From: Nocardioides sp. 503
GTDB taxonomy: Bacteria > Actinomycetota > Actinomycetes > Propionibacteriales > Nocardioidaceae
Direction: 5' to 3'
Assembly (NCBI RefSeq): GCF_004522095.1
Contig: NZ_SPUI01000004.1
Coordinates: forward strand, 62,001 to 126,000
Length of the DNA stretch: 64,000 bases
A program made the position numbers and the translations under genes. Position 1 is the first letter of the stretch. Each line of letters opens with the position of its first letter. Shown piece after piece: positions 42,963-55,107 of this stretch. Under the pieces are notes generated by a model. That model saw nothing but the letters and a program-made list of their open reading frames with translations. It had not been told where the DNA came from and did not search any database.

Positions 42963-44305
42963 GAGGAGAGCTCCTCCTCGTACGTCGACTGGATGCCCTT
43001 CACCGCGTCCTCCGGGGAGGTCCGCCCGTCCAGGAGCGACTGCAGCTCCGGGCGGATGGCGTTGGCGTAGATGCCCGACGTCGCGTTGGCGATGAAGTCC
43101 AGCAGGACGCCGGACTCACCGATCGTCTGGGCGCCCGCCAGCGTCTCGAACGTCAGCGACGTCTCGGCGACCTCGGGGACCGGGAGGTCGGTCGGACCAC
43201 CCGGGGCGGCGCCGCCCTGCTGCACGACGATCTCGCGCGCCTTCTCGTCGGTGTGGATCCAGTTCAGGAAGTAGACGATCTCGTCGGCGTGCTCGGCCTT
43301 CGTCGGGACGACGTAGGTGTTGGGGGCTCCCATCGCGACGGGCTCCGCGTCCTGCTCGGCCGGCGGCATCAGGAAGAACCCGACCTTGTCGCCCATCGCC
43401 TTGTCGAGGTTGGCCGACTCCCAGTCGCCGTTGAAGGAGAAGAGCCCCTCCCCCTTGGAGAACCGGCCGACCATGCCCGTGTAGTCGAGGCTGTTGGCGT
43501 CCTCGGGGAAGTAGCCCTTCTCGGCCCAGTCGGCGATGTGCTGCGCGGCCTCGACCGCCTCAGGGGTGTCGATGGTCGCGCCCTCCTTCTGGAAGATCCA
43601 GTCGGCGGTCGTGCTCGGGTCGGCGTACTGGTTCAGCAGCGCCTGGAAGGGGAAGGCCACGCCGCCGATGTCGTTGAACTGCATGATCGGCTGCTCGCCG
43701 GCCGCCTTGGCGTCGGCCATGGCGCCTTCCAGCTCCTCGATCGTCGCGGGCGGGGCGTCCATCCCGATCTCGGCGGCGATCTCCTTGTTGTAGTAGACGC
43801 CCGTCACCGAGTAGCCCACGCCGAGTGCGTACAGCGGCCCCGTGCCGCGCGTGCCCTCGTCGGACACCCGGAGCTGCTCGAGCTGGGAGGCGGGGAACTC
43901 GTCCCACCCGTAGGCGTCGTAGTAGGGGTCGAGGTCCAGCAGCAGACCGTCCTTGGCGGCGTCGACCACCTGGGGCAGGCGGATCAGGTCCGGGGCGTCG
44001 TCGCTGGCCATGACGCGCGAGGCGTTCTCGGTCAGCGTCGCGAACTGGTCGCTGCGGATGTCGAAGGTGATGTTGGGGTGCTGCTTGGTGAACTCCTTGC
44101 CGAGCTCCTCGACCAGGGGGAAGCCGGTCTCGAGGTAGAGCTCGAGCTTCACGTCCTCGTCGGTGAGCTCGGTGCTGACGTCGCCGGACGACGCGTCCTG
44201 CTCCGGGGCGTCCTCCCCCGGGGCGCCGCACGCCGTCGCGGTCATCGTGGCCAGCACGGCCAGGGCGACCAGGCCGCGTCGCGCCGGGATGAGCTTCTTC
44301 GTCAC
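42959..44305 (-). CDS. CUT1 sugar ABC transporter substrate-binding lipoprotein
   Basis: A 448-residue SBP_bac_1-family protein. The N terminus (basic KKLIPARRG, hydrophobic VALAVLATMTATAC) is a lipoprotein signal, followed by an acidic linker. The domain shows the usual pattern of oligosaccharide binders (FTKQHPNITFDIRSDQF, SKGEGLFSFNGDWESAN). First gene of the importer operon; two LacI-type operators lie 100-126 bases upstream. Confidence 0.92.
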   Translation of the reverse strand: MTKKLIPARRGLVALAVLATMTATACGAPGEDAPEQDASSGDVSTELTDEDVKLELYLETGFPLVEELGKEFTKQHPNITFDIRSDQFATLTENASRVMASDDAPDLIRLPQVVDAAKDGLLLDLDPYYDAYGWDEFPASQLEQLRVSDEGTRGTGPLYALGVGYSVTGVYYNKEIAAEIGMDAPPATIEELEGAMADAKAAGEQPIMQFNDIGGVAFPFQALLNQYADPSTTADWIFQKEGATIDTPEAVEAAQHIADWAEKGYFPEDANSLDYTGMVGRFSKGEGLFSFNGDWESANLDKAMGDKVGFFLMPPAEQDAEPVAMGAPNTYVVPTKAEHADEIVYFLNWIHTDEKAREIVVQQGGAAPGGPTDLPVPEVAETSLTFETLAGAQTIGESGVLLDFIANATSGIYANAIRPELQSLLDGRTSPEDAVKGIQSTYEEELSS

Positions 44306-44403
44306 GAGCTTCTCCTTAGTTCGGGTCTCAGCACGCTCATGGCGACGTCACCTGCGAAACGTCCTGGGCGGCGACGTGAGGTTAGTTACGGGCGTCGCAC
44401 TTC

Positions 44404-44431
44404 GTCAAGCACTTTCTGTAAAGCACTTCAC
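44404..44431. promoter_or_regulatory. LacI-type operators upstream of sugar importer operon
   Basis: Two half-overlapping copies of the same 14-base element stand side by side: GTCAAGCACTTTCT (44404-44417) and GTAAAGCACTTCAC (44418-44431). The second is a near-palindrome and is the exact inverse complement of the element before the LacI gene at 45461-45474. They lie between the LacI stop and the binding-protein start. Confidence 0.72.
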
Positions 44432-44443
44432 AAGCAGAGCCGG

Positions 44444-45460
44444 TCAGGCGGGCGACCCCGTCGAGGCGCGGACGACGACGTGGCACTCGAGGACGCTCAA
44501 CCGCCGCTGGGCCGGAGCCTCGAGCTCCTCCAGCAGCTGTCGGATGGCCAGGGCGCCGGACTCCTCGAAGGGCTGGCGGATCGTCGACAGGTCGGCCGCC
44601 TCGGCCACCGGGCCGTCGTCGAAGCCGAGGACCGAGAGGTCGTGCGGGACCGCGAGCCCCAGGTCCCTGGCGGCCAGCATCGCTCCCAGGGCCAGGTCGT
44701 CGAAGTGCGCCATCACCGCGGTCGGGCGTTCCGGTCCCTGCAGGAGGGCTCGGGCGGCCTCGCGCGCTGCGGGCACGGTTCCGCTCACCTGCGTCACCTG
44801 CAGGTCCACTCCCGCGGTCTGCTCCAGCTCGGCCCGGAACCCGCCCAGCCGCCGTCGGGCCTGGGACTCGTAGTCGGAGACCTGACCCTCCAGGAGGTAA
44901 CCGATCCGACGGTGCCCCAGGTCGGTCAGGTGCCGCGCGGCCATGCGCCCGGCCCCGTAGTCGTCGATCTTGACCACGTTGAACCGCTCGCTGTCGGCGT
45001 CCACGACGACGACCGGCATCCCCCGGTCGGCCAGCCGTCGCTCCACCGCGGGCTCCAGCGGCTCCCCCATCACGATGAGGCCGTCGACGTACCCGCGGAT
45101 CGGCAGGGTCTCCAGCACGGGCGAGGCCGCGGTCGCCGCCGACTCCATGTCGAACACGGACACGTCGATGTGGCGCGCGGACGCCACGGTCAGGATGCCG
45201 CTGAGGCGCCGCATGAAGCTGGCGTAGGCGGTGAACGGCGCGATGACGCCGATGCGTCCCACGTGCTTGCGGGCCTGGCTCGCGGCGTGCGCCTTGGGCA
45301 CGTAGCCGAGCTGGTCGGCCACCTCGAGGACCCGCTGGCGGGTGGCCTTGCCGACCCGCTCGGGCTTGTTCATCACGTTGGACACCGTGGCGATGCTCAC
45401 GCCGGCCTCCCGGGCGACGTCGTAGATCGTGATGCCGCCGCGCTCGGACCCAGAGTTCAC
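44444..45460 (-). CDS. LacI-family transcriptional repressor
   Basis: About 338 residues. N-terminal LacI helix-turn-helix TIYDVAREAGVSIATVSNVMN with hinge helix KATRQRVLEVADQLGY, followed by a periplasmic-binding-like sensor domain (residues about 70-335). GTG 45460 is preferred to GTG 45469 because the latter lies inside the operator. It sits directly upstream of the importer/esterase/phosphorylase genes in the same direction and probably represses both itself and them until the sugar is present. Confidence 0.92.
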   Translation of the reverse strand: MNSGSERGGITIYDVAREAGVSIATVSNVMNKPERVGKATRQRVLEVADQLGYVPKAHAASQARKHVGRIGVIAPFTAYASFMRRLSGILTVASARHIDVSVFDMESAATAASPVLETLPIRGYVDGLIVMGEPLEPAVERRLADRGMPVVVVDADSERFNVVKIDDYGAGRMAARHLTDLGHRRIGYLLEGQVSDYESQARRRLGGFRAELEQTAGVDLQVTQVSGTVPAAREAARALLQGPERPTAVMAHFDDLALGAMLAARDLGLAVPHDLSVLGFDDGPVAEAADLSTIRQPFEESGALAIRQLLEELEAPAQRRLSVLECHVVVRASTGSPA

Positions 45461-45474
45461 GTGAAGCACTTTAC
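45461..45474. promoter_or_regulatory. LacI autoregulatory operator
   Basis: GTGAAGCACTTTAC is the exact inverse complement of the element at 44418-44431 and abuts the LacI start codon. Two identical sites, one per transcription unit, strongly support it as the LacI operator. Confidence 0.75.
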
Positions 45475-45514
45475 AGACGGGCGACGCTCCCCCGGCCCCG
45501 ACGGGCGGGGACCC

Positions 45515-46151
45515 TCAGACGACCTGGCCGGCGGCCGCGAGCTGCGGGGCGGTGTCGCGCAGGCGGCCCTGCTGCCACATCAGGTGGACGACCATCGCGG
45601 CCATCACGACGCCGAGCGTGCCCAGGGCGAGGTCGCCGAGCGTGTCGTCGTAGGCGCCGGCACGCTCGGAGGACCTGCTCACGAACGCGAAGTACTCCGC
45701 GATCTCCCAGGCCAGCGCGGCGGTGACGCCGAAGGCGAGGGCACGCTCGATCGTGCGCCCCAGGGTGGCGCTGCAGTGCAGCGTCAGGAGGACGAACGCC
45801 GCCGCGAGCAGGCCGGTGTTGACGAAGTGCATCCAGTCGTCGAACCACCACAGGGCGTCGTAGAGGTCGAGCCGGTTGCCGAGGGTGTCGCTGAAGCAGG
45901 TGATCGTCACGAGCAGGTCGGCCACCCACGGGAACGACGCCCGCTCGCGCCAGAAGAAGTACCAGACGGCCGGCACGCTGAACGCCAGCACGGAGTAGCC
46001 GACCGTGCGCGCGTTGGCGCCCTTGCCCTCGAGGTTGCCCCACTCGGGGCTGATGGTGGCCATCACCAGGAGCAGCAGCATCGTGCCCTTGGCGAAGATG
46101 TCGAGTCCCCGAGCCAGGCTCGGGGTGGGGTAGCGCACCGCGAGCGACGCG

Positions 46152-46159
<8 letters not shown>
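45515..46159 (-). CDS. YjdF/DUF2238-like integral membrane protein
   Basis: A 214-residue protein with about six membrane segments. Family marks: DALWWFDDWMHFVNTG in the middle, ALAWEIAEYF with conserved Glu residues, and AYDDTLGDLALGTLGVV near the end. The acidic and His residues in membrane segments suggest metal binding or catalysis, but no function is known. A GTG start overlaps the end of ettA by 8 bases. Confidence 0.82.
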
Positions 46160-47834
<1,675 letters not shown>

Positions 47835-47901
47835 GCCACCGAGCCTACGGCGCGGCGGGCGCAGAAGCCCAAACGGGTGCGCGGGCGCGGGCCCGCGCGG
47901 C

Positions 47902-48360
47902 TCAGGCGGCGGCCCCCTCGGCGTCGACGGCGTTGTCGGTCGTCGGCGTCGCCTCCGCGGGCGTCGCTGCGGGCTCTCCCGCGGCGCCCTCACCGGCCCG
48001 GGGAGCCCGTGCGAAGCGGGTCACCCCCCTGGTCAGGTCGTGGCCCACGGCATCGGCCTCGACCTCGAAGGAGGTCACCTCCTGGCCGGCCTTGTTGACG
48101 TAGGTGTGGGCGTTGAGCCGGCCGTGCACGATGACCGGGTCGCCGCGGTGCAGCGAGCTGCCGCAGTGCTCGCCCAGCGCCCGCCAGGCGTTGACGGTGT
48201 ACCACTGGGTGCTGCCGTCGACCCACTCGTTGGTGCTGCGCCGGAAGCGGCGCGGGGTGCTGGCGACGCGGAAGCTGGCGACGACGGCGCCGCCGGCCTC
48301 GCGCAGCTGCGGGTCGGCGCCGAGCCAGCCCTGCAGGGTCACCACGGTCTCGTTGATCAT
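47902..48360 (-). CDS. Single-stranded DNA-binding protein (second, SsbB-like)
   Basis: A 152-residue OB-fold protein: INETVVTLQGWLGADPQL, VASFRVASTPRRF, WYTVNAWRALGEHCGSSLHRGDPVIVHGRL. The C-terminal 40 residues are Ala/Thr-rich and lack the acidic DDxPF tip of the housekeeping SSB, which marks it as a paralogue. Its place beside two dynamin-like GTPase genes recalls, from memory, the ssbB-dynamin neighbourhood in Streptomyces, where SsbB helps chromosome segregation. Confidence 0.9.
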   Translation of the reverse strand: MINETVVTLQGWLGADPQLREAGGAVVASFRVASTPRRFRRSTNEWVDGSTQWYTVNAWRALGEHCGSSLHRGDPVIVHGRLNAHTYVNKAGQEVTSFEVEADAVGHDLTRGVTRFARAPRAGEGAAGEPAATPAEATPTTDNAVDAEGAAA

Positions 48361-48514
48361 GTCGGTCTCTCCCTCGGTCGGGTCCGTTGTGGACCCTCCC
48401 GACGCTGGGCCCCGCCGCCGACATCCGGGGCGCGACCGGCGTACCCCTGTGCACGCGGCCTGCCCGAGCAACTACCTGTGGACAGGAAGTGGCGCGGAGT
48501 CGCCCGGGCCCTGG

Positions 48515-50170
48515 CTACTTCAGCGCGGTCGCGAGGTGCGTGCGCGTCTCCGTGTACGCCGCCAGCTCGGCCGCGACGGGCCGGACGACCAGCTCGTCGG
48601 CCACCTCGTGCACCGCGGCCCGCAGTCGCTGGTCGGCGGCGTGCGCCTTGCGGCGCGCGGTGACCGCGACCAGCCACCGGCACCCGAGGGCGAGCAGCAC
48701 CCCGAGCAGGATCCCGCCGAGCAGCAGCAGCGTGGGCAGTGCCAGCGGCCCGACGTCGGGGGTGCCCGGCTCGGACACCCTCAGGTAGCCCAGGACCGCC
48801 AGCGCGGCCAGCCACACGCCGCCGAGCAGGGCCGCGATGATCAGCACCCACTGGACGGCGCGGACCGCGCCGGCCCACCAGGGCATCTTCTCGACGCCCA
48901 GGTCGGTGCCGCCGACGGCCCGGTCGAGCCGGTCGTTGAGGTCGGGCAGGCGCGAGGTCGAGGCCCGGCGGACGGCCTCGGCCCAGGGCCGGCCCAGTCC
49001 GGCCGAGGCGTCGTCGGCGAGCGCGCGCACCTCGGTGTCGACGCGGGCGCGCTGGATGGGCGTGGTGGCGGGCAGCGAGGTGCGGGAGCGGCCGGAGAGC
49101 TGCCCGGCGGCGTCGCCCAGGTCGAGGTGGAGCCGCTTGAGCGGGTCCGGCTTGAGGCGGGAGAACCACGCGACGACCGGCCAGCCGGTCGCCCGGCCCG
49201 CTCGCATCCGGGTGGAGCGCTCGACGGCGTCGACCACGGTGGGGACCCCGGCCGCGTCCGCGAGGGTGTCCTCGAGGTCGGCGATCCGCTCGTCGGAGAG
49301 CGACCGCGTCTTGCCCGAGCCCGACGCCTCCTGCATGCGCGCGGCGATGCCGCGCAGGTCGGCCTCGAGCCGCTGGCGGGTGGCCTGCTTGTCGGCGACA
49401 CGGCGCGAGATCTCGCCGCGCAGCTCGTCCATGCCGATGCCGTGCCGGGCGCTGACCGCGATGATCGGGACCTGCCCGAGGCCGTCCTGGTCGAGCAGGC
49501 GGCGGACGTCGGCGACCATCGACTCGCGGCGGTCCTCGGGCACGGTGTCGATCTGGTTGAGGACGACCACCATCACCGCGGCGTGGGTCTGCAGCGGCTT
49601 GAGGTAGCGGTCGTGGATCGCGGCGTCGGCGTACTTCTGCGGGTCGAGCACCCAGACCAGCATGTCGACGAGCTGCACCAGCCGGTCGACCTCGAGGTGG
49701 TGGCTGAGCTCGGTCGAGTCGTGGTCGGGCAGGTCGAGCAGCACGACCCCGTCCATCGCGGTGTCCTCGCGACGGGTGTCGAGCATGGAGTCGCGGGTGG
49801 TCTGGTGGCGAGGCGGGATGCCGAGCCACTCCAGGAGCTCGTCGGCACCCTCGGTGCCCCAGACGCAGGCGCTGGCCCACGACGTCGTCGGGCGGCGTAC
49901 GCCGACGGCCGAGAGCTCCAGGCCGGTCAGCGCGTTGAAGGTCGACGACTTGCCCGAGCCGGTCGCGCCGGCGATGCCGACCACCGTGTGCCGCGCGGAC
50001 AGCCGCAGGCGCCCGGCGGCGCGGCCGGACGCGGACGCGGCCTCGTCGACGAGGGCGTCGTCGAGACGTCCGCGGGCGGCGTGGGCGGCGGCCTCGAGCG
50101 CGGTGATGCGGGCGCCGATGTCGGTGCCTCGCGTGACCAGCTTCTTGGCTCCTTCGAGCAGGGAGGTCAC
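48515..50170 (-). CDS. Dynamin-like membrane GTPase (second of pair)
   Basis: A 551-residue protein with an N-terminal GTPase domain: G1 GATGSGKSS at residues 68-76, G3 DLPDHDS, G4 NQID. A helical middle part follows and then two closely spaced membrane helices near residues 415-490 (VQWVLIIAALLGGVWLAAL; LPTLLLLGGILLGVLLAL). Matches the bacterial dynamin-like/YfjP-type GTPases. Its GTG overlaps the stop of the partner GTPase by 4 bases, pointing to equal synthesis and a heteromeric membrane-remodelling complex. Confidence 0.87.
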   Translation of the reverse strand: MTSLLEGAKKLVTRGTDIGARITALEAAAHAARGRLDDALVDEAASASGRAAGRLRLSARHTVVGIAGATGSGKSSTFNALTGLELSAVGVRRPTTSWASACVWGTEGADELLEWLGIPPRHQTTRDSMLDTRREDTAMDGVVLLDLPDHDSTELSHHLEVDRLVQLVDMLVWVLDPQKYADAAIHDRYLKPLQTHAAVMVVVLNQIDTVPEDRRESMVADVRRLLDQDGLGQVPIIAVSARHGIGMDELRGEISRRVADKQATRQRLEADLRGIAARMQEASGSGKTRSLSDERIADLEDTLADAAGVPTVVDAVERSTRMRAGRATGWPVVAWFSRLKPDPLKRLHLDLGDAAGQLSGRSRTSLPATTPIQRARVDTEVRALADDASAGLGRPWAEAVRRASTSRLPDLNDRLDRAVGGTDLGVEKMPWWAGAVRAVQWVLIIAALLGGVWLAALAVLGYLRVSEPGTPDVGPLALPTLLLLGGILLGVLLALGCRWLVAVTARRKAHAADQRLRAAVHEVADELVVRPVAAELAAYTETRTHLATALK

Positions 50171-51888
50171 ACTGCCCCTCTCTTCGACTCGGCGTACCTG
50201 AGGTCATCGATGCGACGCGTGGCGTCGCGCAGCTGGTCGGGCACCCCGGGCTTGACGCCCAGGGACTCCACGAGCACGACGTAGCGGTCGCGCTCGGCCC
50301 GGAAGAGGTCGGTGATGCGCTGCTCGAGCGAGCGGCGCGCGCGCTCGGCGAGGCTGCGCACGGCCTGGTCGCCGAAGACGGCCTCCAGGAGCTTCTGGCC
50401 CAGCACGGCGGAGCCACCGGCGATGCCGGCCTCCGCGCCCGTGACCCCGGCCGTGTGGGCGAACACCACGACCATCAGCGCCACCGACAGACCATTGACG
50501 CCGAAGGCGAGGAAGCGGGCGGTGGTGCGCTTGTCGGCGCCCTCGGTGCGGACCATCTCGAGGACGTCCTGCTGCCAGTCGCGGACGGCGCGCTCGGCGC
50601 GGCGGCGCAGGTCGCGCGAGGCGCGGCCCAGGTCCTGGTCGGCCTGCGCGAGCAGCCCCTGGCCGGCGGCCAGCTGCTGCCAGGAGGCCTCGGCGCGCTC
50701 GGCGGCGGCCTCGGCGTGCTCGAGGATCAGGGTCTCCAGACCCGACTCGACCGCGACGGTGACCCGCTCGGCCTGCTGCGGCTTGCCCTTGATCGCGTTG
50801 ACGACCCGGTCGCGGAACCAGCCGACCTTGTCCTCCAGGGACTTGAGCAGCTCGCCGGTGCCGACGAACTCCTGCCAGCGGGCGAGCACCTCGCCGCGCA
50901 GCAGGGTGCCGTCGGCCGAGGCGGCGACGATCGCGGCGATGGCGTCGTCGTAGGCGCGGTCGGCGTCGGTGCGCAGGCGGGTGGCGGCCTCGCCCTGCTC
51001 GGCGAGGGCGTCGGCGACCCCGTAGGTACGGCGGGCGATGGTGCGGATCGCGCCGTCGAGGGTCTGCTTGACGACGGCGCCCCGGGCGTCGACGTCGGAG
51101 GCCAGCGACTCCAGCCACCCGCGGATGTCGGCGACGTGGTGGGCCGGGAGCAGACCCTGGTCATCGACCTTGCCCTCGGTGACGGTGAAGAGCGGTGAGT
51201 CCTTGAGGCCACGGCTGGCGAGCATGCGGGCCAGGTGGGTCGACACGGTCTCGATCGCGTCGTCGGGGGTGCGGTCCAGGACGATCGCGACCGCCGTGGA
51301 GCGCTCGGCGGCCTGCTTGAGGAAGCCCCAGGGCACCTGGTCGGCGTAGCGCGCGGCGGACGTGACGAAGAGCCACAGGTCGGCGGCGGCCAGCAGCTGG
51401 GCGGCGAGCTGGCGGTTGCGCTCCTCGACGGAGTCGACGTCGGGGGCGTCGAGGATCGCGAGGCCGGCGGGCACCGACTCGGTGGCGACCAGCTGGAGGG
51501 CGTCGGGGTCGTCGGTGGGGTGCTGGACGCGCACGAGGTCGGGCAGCAGGCGGTCCTGCCCGAACCACTCGACGTCGCTGGGGTGGTGGACCAGGACCGG
51601 CGAGCGGGTGGTGGGCCGCAGCACGCCGGGCACGGTGACGCGGCTGCCGACGAGGGAGTTGACCAGCGTCGACTTGCCGGCGCCGGTCGAGCCGCCGACC
51701 ACGGCCAGGAGCGGCGCCTCGATGGTCATCAGGCGCGGGATCGCGTAGTCCTCGAGCTGGTCGATCATCTCGCGGCGCGCCGTGCGCTGCTCCTCGATGC
51801 CGGGCACGTCCAGAGGAAGCTCGGCCTCCTGGAGGGCGCCCCGCAGCCGGATGAGCGCCGTCAGCATCTCGCTGTTGGTCTCGCTCAT
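50167..51888 (-). CDS. Dynamin-like GTPase (first of pair)
   Basis: A 573-residue protein. G1 GGSTGAGKST at residues 65-74, G3 DAPDVDS, G4 region DRTP, then a long coiled helical region (about 250-450) rich in Ala/Glu/Arg, and a hydrophobic stretch near 465-500 (LSVALMVVVFAHTAGVTG). It resembles the actinobacterial DynA/DynB type. The ATG overlaps the prsW-like gene stop by 4 bases. By family it should bind membrane, perhaps at the septum. Confidence 0.87.
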   Translation of the reverse strand: MSETNSEMLTALIRLRGALQEAELPLDVPGIEEQRTARREMIDQLEDYAIPRLMTIEAPLLAVVGGSTGAGKSTLVNSLVGSRVTVPGVLRPTTRSPVLVHHPSDVEWFGQDRLLPDLVRVQHPTDDPDALQLVATESVPAGLAILDAPDVDSVEERNRQLAAQLLAAADLWLFVTSAARYADQVPWGFLKQAAERSTAVAIVLDRTPDDAIETVSTHLARMLASRGLKDSPLFTVTEGKVDDQGLLPAHHVADIRGWLESLASDVDARGAVVKQTLDGAIRTIARRTYGVADALAEQGEAATRLRTDADRAYDDAIAAIVAASADGTLLRGEVLARWQEFVGTGELLKSLEDKVGWFRDRVVNAIKGKPQQAERVTVAVESGLETLILEHAEAAAERAEASWQQLAAGQGLLAQADQDLGRASRDLRRRAERAVRDWQQDVLEMVRTEGADKRTTARFLAFGVNGLSVALMVVVFAHTAGVTGAEAGIAGGSAVLGQKLLEAVFGDQAVRSLAERARRSLEQRITDLFRAERDRYVVLVESLGVKPGVPDQLRDATRRIDDLRYAESKRGAV

Positions 51889-53006
51889 CGAGTGGGCACC
51901 ACCTGTCCGGGGAACGCGATGCTCGGACGCACGGCGTTGATCCGGGCAAGGTAGTCCTGCCCGCGCAGCTGGTAGTCGGCGGGAGCCGTCCCTCGCAGCA
52001 GCCGGTGGTGCAGGAAGCCGAGCTCGATGGCGGCCTGCTGGTAATCCTTCATCGCGGCCACGGCGCCCGGACCGCCGTACTGCTGGGCGTGCTGGCGGGC
52101 CGCGCGGCGGGCGCGCAGGTCGACGACCCAGCCGATGTCGGTGGCCGGGATCAGACCGCGGTGGGAGGCGTCCTGGAGGGCGGCGGTGAGCATGGTGCGC
52201 TCGGAGCGGCGCATCCAGACGCCCAGCCAGATCACGCCGACGAGGGCCGGCAGCATCAGCACGAGGTAGACGCCGGCGAAGCTCGCCACCCCGAAGATTG
52301 TCGAGCCGTTCCACAGGCCGTGGGCCAGGACGGCGAGGCAGTAGCCGCCGATCGGCGCCAGCCAGCGCAGCGTCGGGGTGCGGGTGGTCACGGCGATCCC
52401 GATGCCGATGCCGGTGAACGTCGTGAAGAGCGGGTGGGCGAACGGGCTGAGCAGGCACCGGATGACGAACAGCGTGGTCACGCCGGCGATCCCGCCGGGG
52501 GCCTGCCCGTCCGTGCCGTCGTAGGCCGCGGCGAGGTAGAGGATGTTCTCGGTGAAGGCGAAGCCGATGCCGACCATGCCGGCGTAGACGATCCCGTCGA
52601 GGATGCCGTCGAGCTCGGCGCGGCGCCACCACAGGAGCAGCAGCAGGAAGAGCCCCTTGCTGGCCTCCTCGGTCACGGGCGCGACGATGGCCAGCGACTG
52701 GTTGTCGGTGAACCCGACGACCATCCCGCCCACGCCGCCGACCAGGATCGCGGCCACCGTGGCGACGAACGCTCCCCACAGCAGGGCGTAGGCCAGGAGG
52801 CGCTTGGGCTCGGGCTCGTAGCGGTCCAGCCAGAGGTACGACGCCACCAGCGGCCCCACCGGCACGGCCGCCAGGAGGGTGGCCAGGAACATGATCCGAG
52901 GAGCCCCGGACAGCGCCAGAATGGCCAGCATCGCGAGCGCCCCGACGGCCACCAGCACGGTCACGACGACCGTGAAGGCGAGGCTGTCGCGACGGGGGGT
53001 GGGCAT
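51885..53006 (-). CDS. PrsW-family intramembrane metalloprotease
   Basis: A 373-residue protein with about eight membrane segments. PrsW/CPBP-like marks: DRYEPEPKR at 61-69, VTEEASKG with E113/E114/K117, FAFTEN near 150-154 (E153) and a His in the segment FAHPLFTTFTG. It should cleave a membrane protein such as an anti-sigma factor. It is the first gene of an operon with the two dynamin-like GTPases, an unusual partner set. Confidence 0.9.
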   Translation of the reverse strand: MPTPRRDSLAFTVVVTVLVAVGALAMLAILALSGAPRIMFLATLLAAVPVGPLVASYLWLDRYEPEPKRLLAYALLWGAFVATVAAILVGGVGGMVVGFTDNQSLAIVAPVTEEASKGLFLLLLLWWRRAELDGILDGIVYAGMVGIGFAFTENILYLAAAYDGTDGQAPGGIAGVTTLFVIRCLLSPFAHPLFTTFTGIGIGIAVTTRTPTLRWLAPIGGYCLAVLAHGLWNGSTIFGVASFAGVYLVLMLPALVGVIWLGVWMRRSERTMLTAALQDASHRGLIPATDIGWVVDLRARRAARQHAQQYGGPGAVAAMKDYQQAAIELGFLHHRLLRGTAPADYQLRGQDYLARINAVRPSIAFPGQVVPTR

Positions 53007-53051
53007 GCCGAAAGCCTATCGTCAGGGGTCCGTACGGCTGATTCCGCGGCG

Positions 53052-53057
53052 TAGAGT
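53052..53057 (+). promoter_or_regulatory. Probable -10 element for leaderless aminopeptidase mRNA
   Basis: TAGAGT matches the TANNNT consensus and ends 6 bases before the GTG at 53064. No ribosome binding site is present between them, so transcription would begin at or near the start codon, as is frequent in actinobacteria. No good -35 is seen. Confidence 0.35.
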
Positions 53058-53063
53058 GACCGG

Positions 53064-54500
<1,437 letters not shown>

Positions 54501-54517
54501 CCGGTGGTGCCCGCGGC

Positions 54518-54994
54518 TCAGGTGGGCGCGGTGCCCGGACCCAGGTCGGTCCAGTCCCACCACGGGTAGTGGTACTCGCCCTGCTCGACCTGGAACCGCC
54601 GGCCGCAGTCGAGGCACTCGCAGACCCGGTCCGGGACCCACTGCCGGGGGTTGGGGACGGTCCCGACGACGCGCACGTGCTGCCGACGCTCCTCCTTCTC
54701 GACGTCGTAGAACTGGTGCGAGAGGTAGGCGGCGCACAGGCACCGCCGCTGACCGAACAGCCGGATCCGGTCGAGCGCGTGGTCCAGGTGCAAGCCGTTG
54801 GACGCGAGCATCCCGCCGAGCTCGAGGTCCTCGGTGGCGCGGTCGATGGCGACGACGGCCCTCTCCAGCGGGGCCAGGACCGCGGGGTCGCGGGTCGCGA
54901 AGACCTCCCAGACGGCGTGCATGACCCGTCGCGTGTCCCCGGACAGGAAGTCCTCGACCAGCGGTGAGGTGGCGTCGACGATCCCGTCCGTCAT
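54518..54994 (-). CDS. Hypothetical protein with cysteine-rich C-terminal part
   Basis: A 158-residue soluble protein not recognised. The C-terminal half has CLCAAYLSHQ and CECLDCGRRFQVEQ, a C-x-C plus C-x-C-x2-C arrangement that could bind zinc. It then ends in an aromatic stretch (YHYPWWDW). ATG 54994 follows GGGAGCCCG. It is convergent with pepP (17-base gap) and divergent from the Ser/Thr kinase gene. Confidence 0.7.
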   Translation of the reverse strand: MTDGIVDATSPLVEDFLSGDTRRVMHAVWEVFATRDPAVLAPLERAVVAIDRATEDLELGGMLASNGLHLDHALDRIRLFGQRRCLCAAYLSHQFYDVEKEERRQHVRVVGTVPNPRQWVPDRVCECLDCGRRFQVEQGEYHYPWWDWTDLGPGTAPT

Positions 54995-55107
54995 CGGGCT
55001 CCCTCGGTCGTGAGTCGCTGCCGTTGCCGCGTCGGAGTCTCCCACGCCGTGGCCGACGTGGAGCGGTCGAGGGGCCTGCGGCGCGGCTGACGTGAGACCC
55101 TTCGCGG

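Noticed and set aside
47902..53006. Dynamin-like GTPases as an antiphage defence system.
   Set aside because: Dynamin-like proteins can act in defence, but the setting with PrsW, SSB and housekeeping EttA looks like a conserved core locus, not a defence island.
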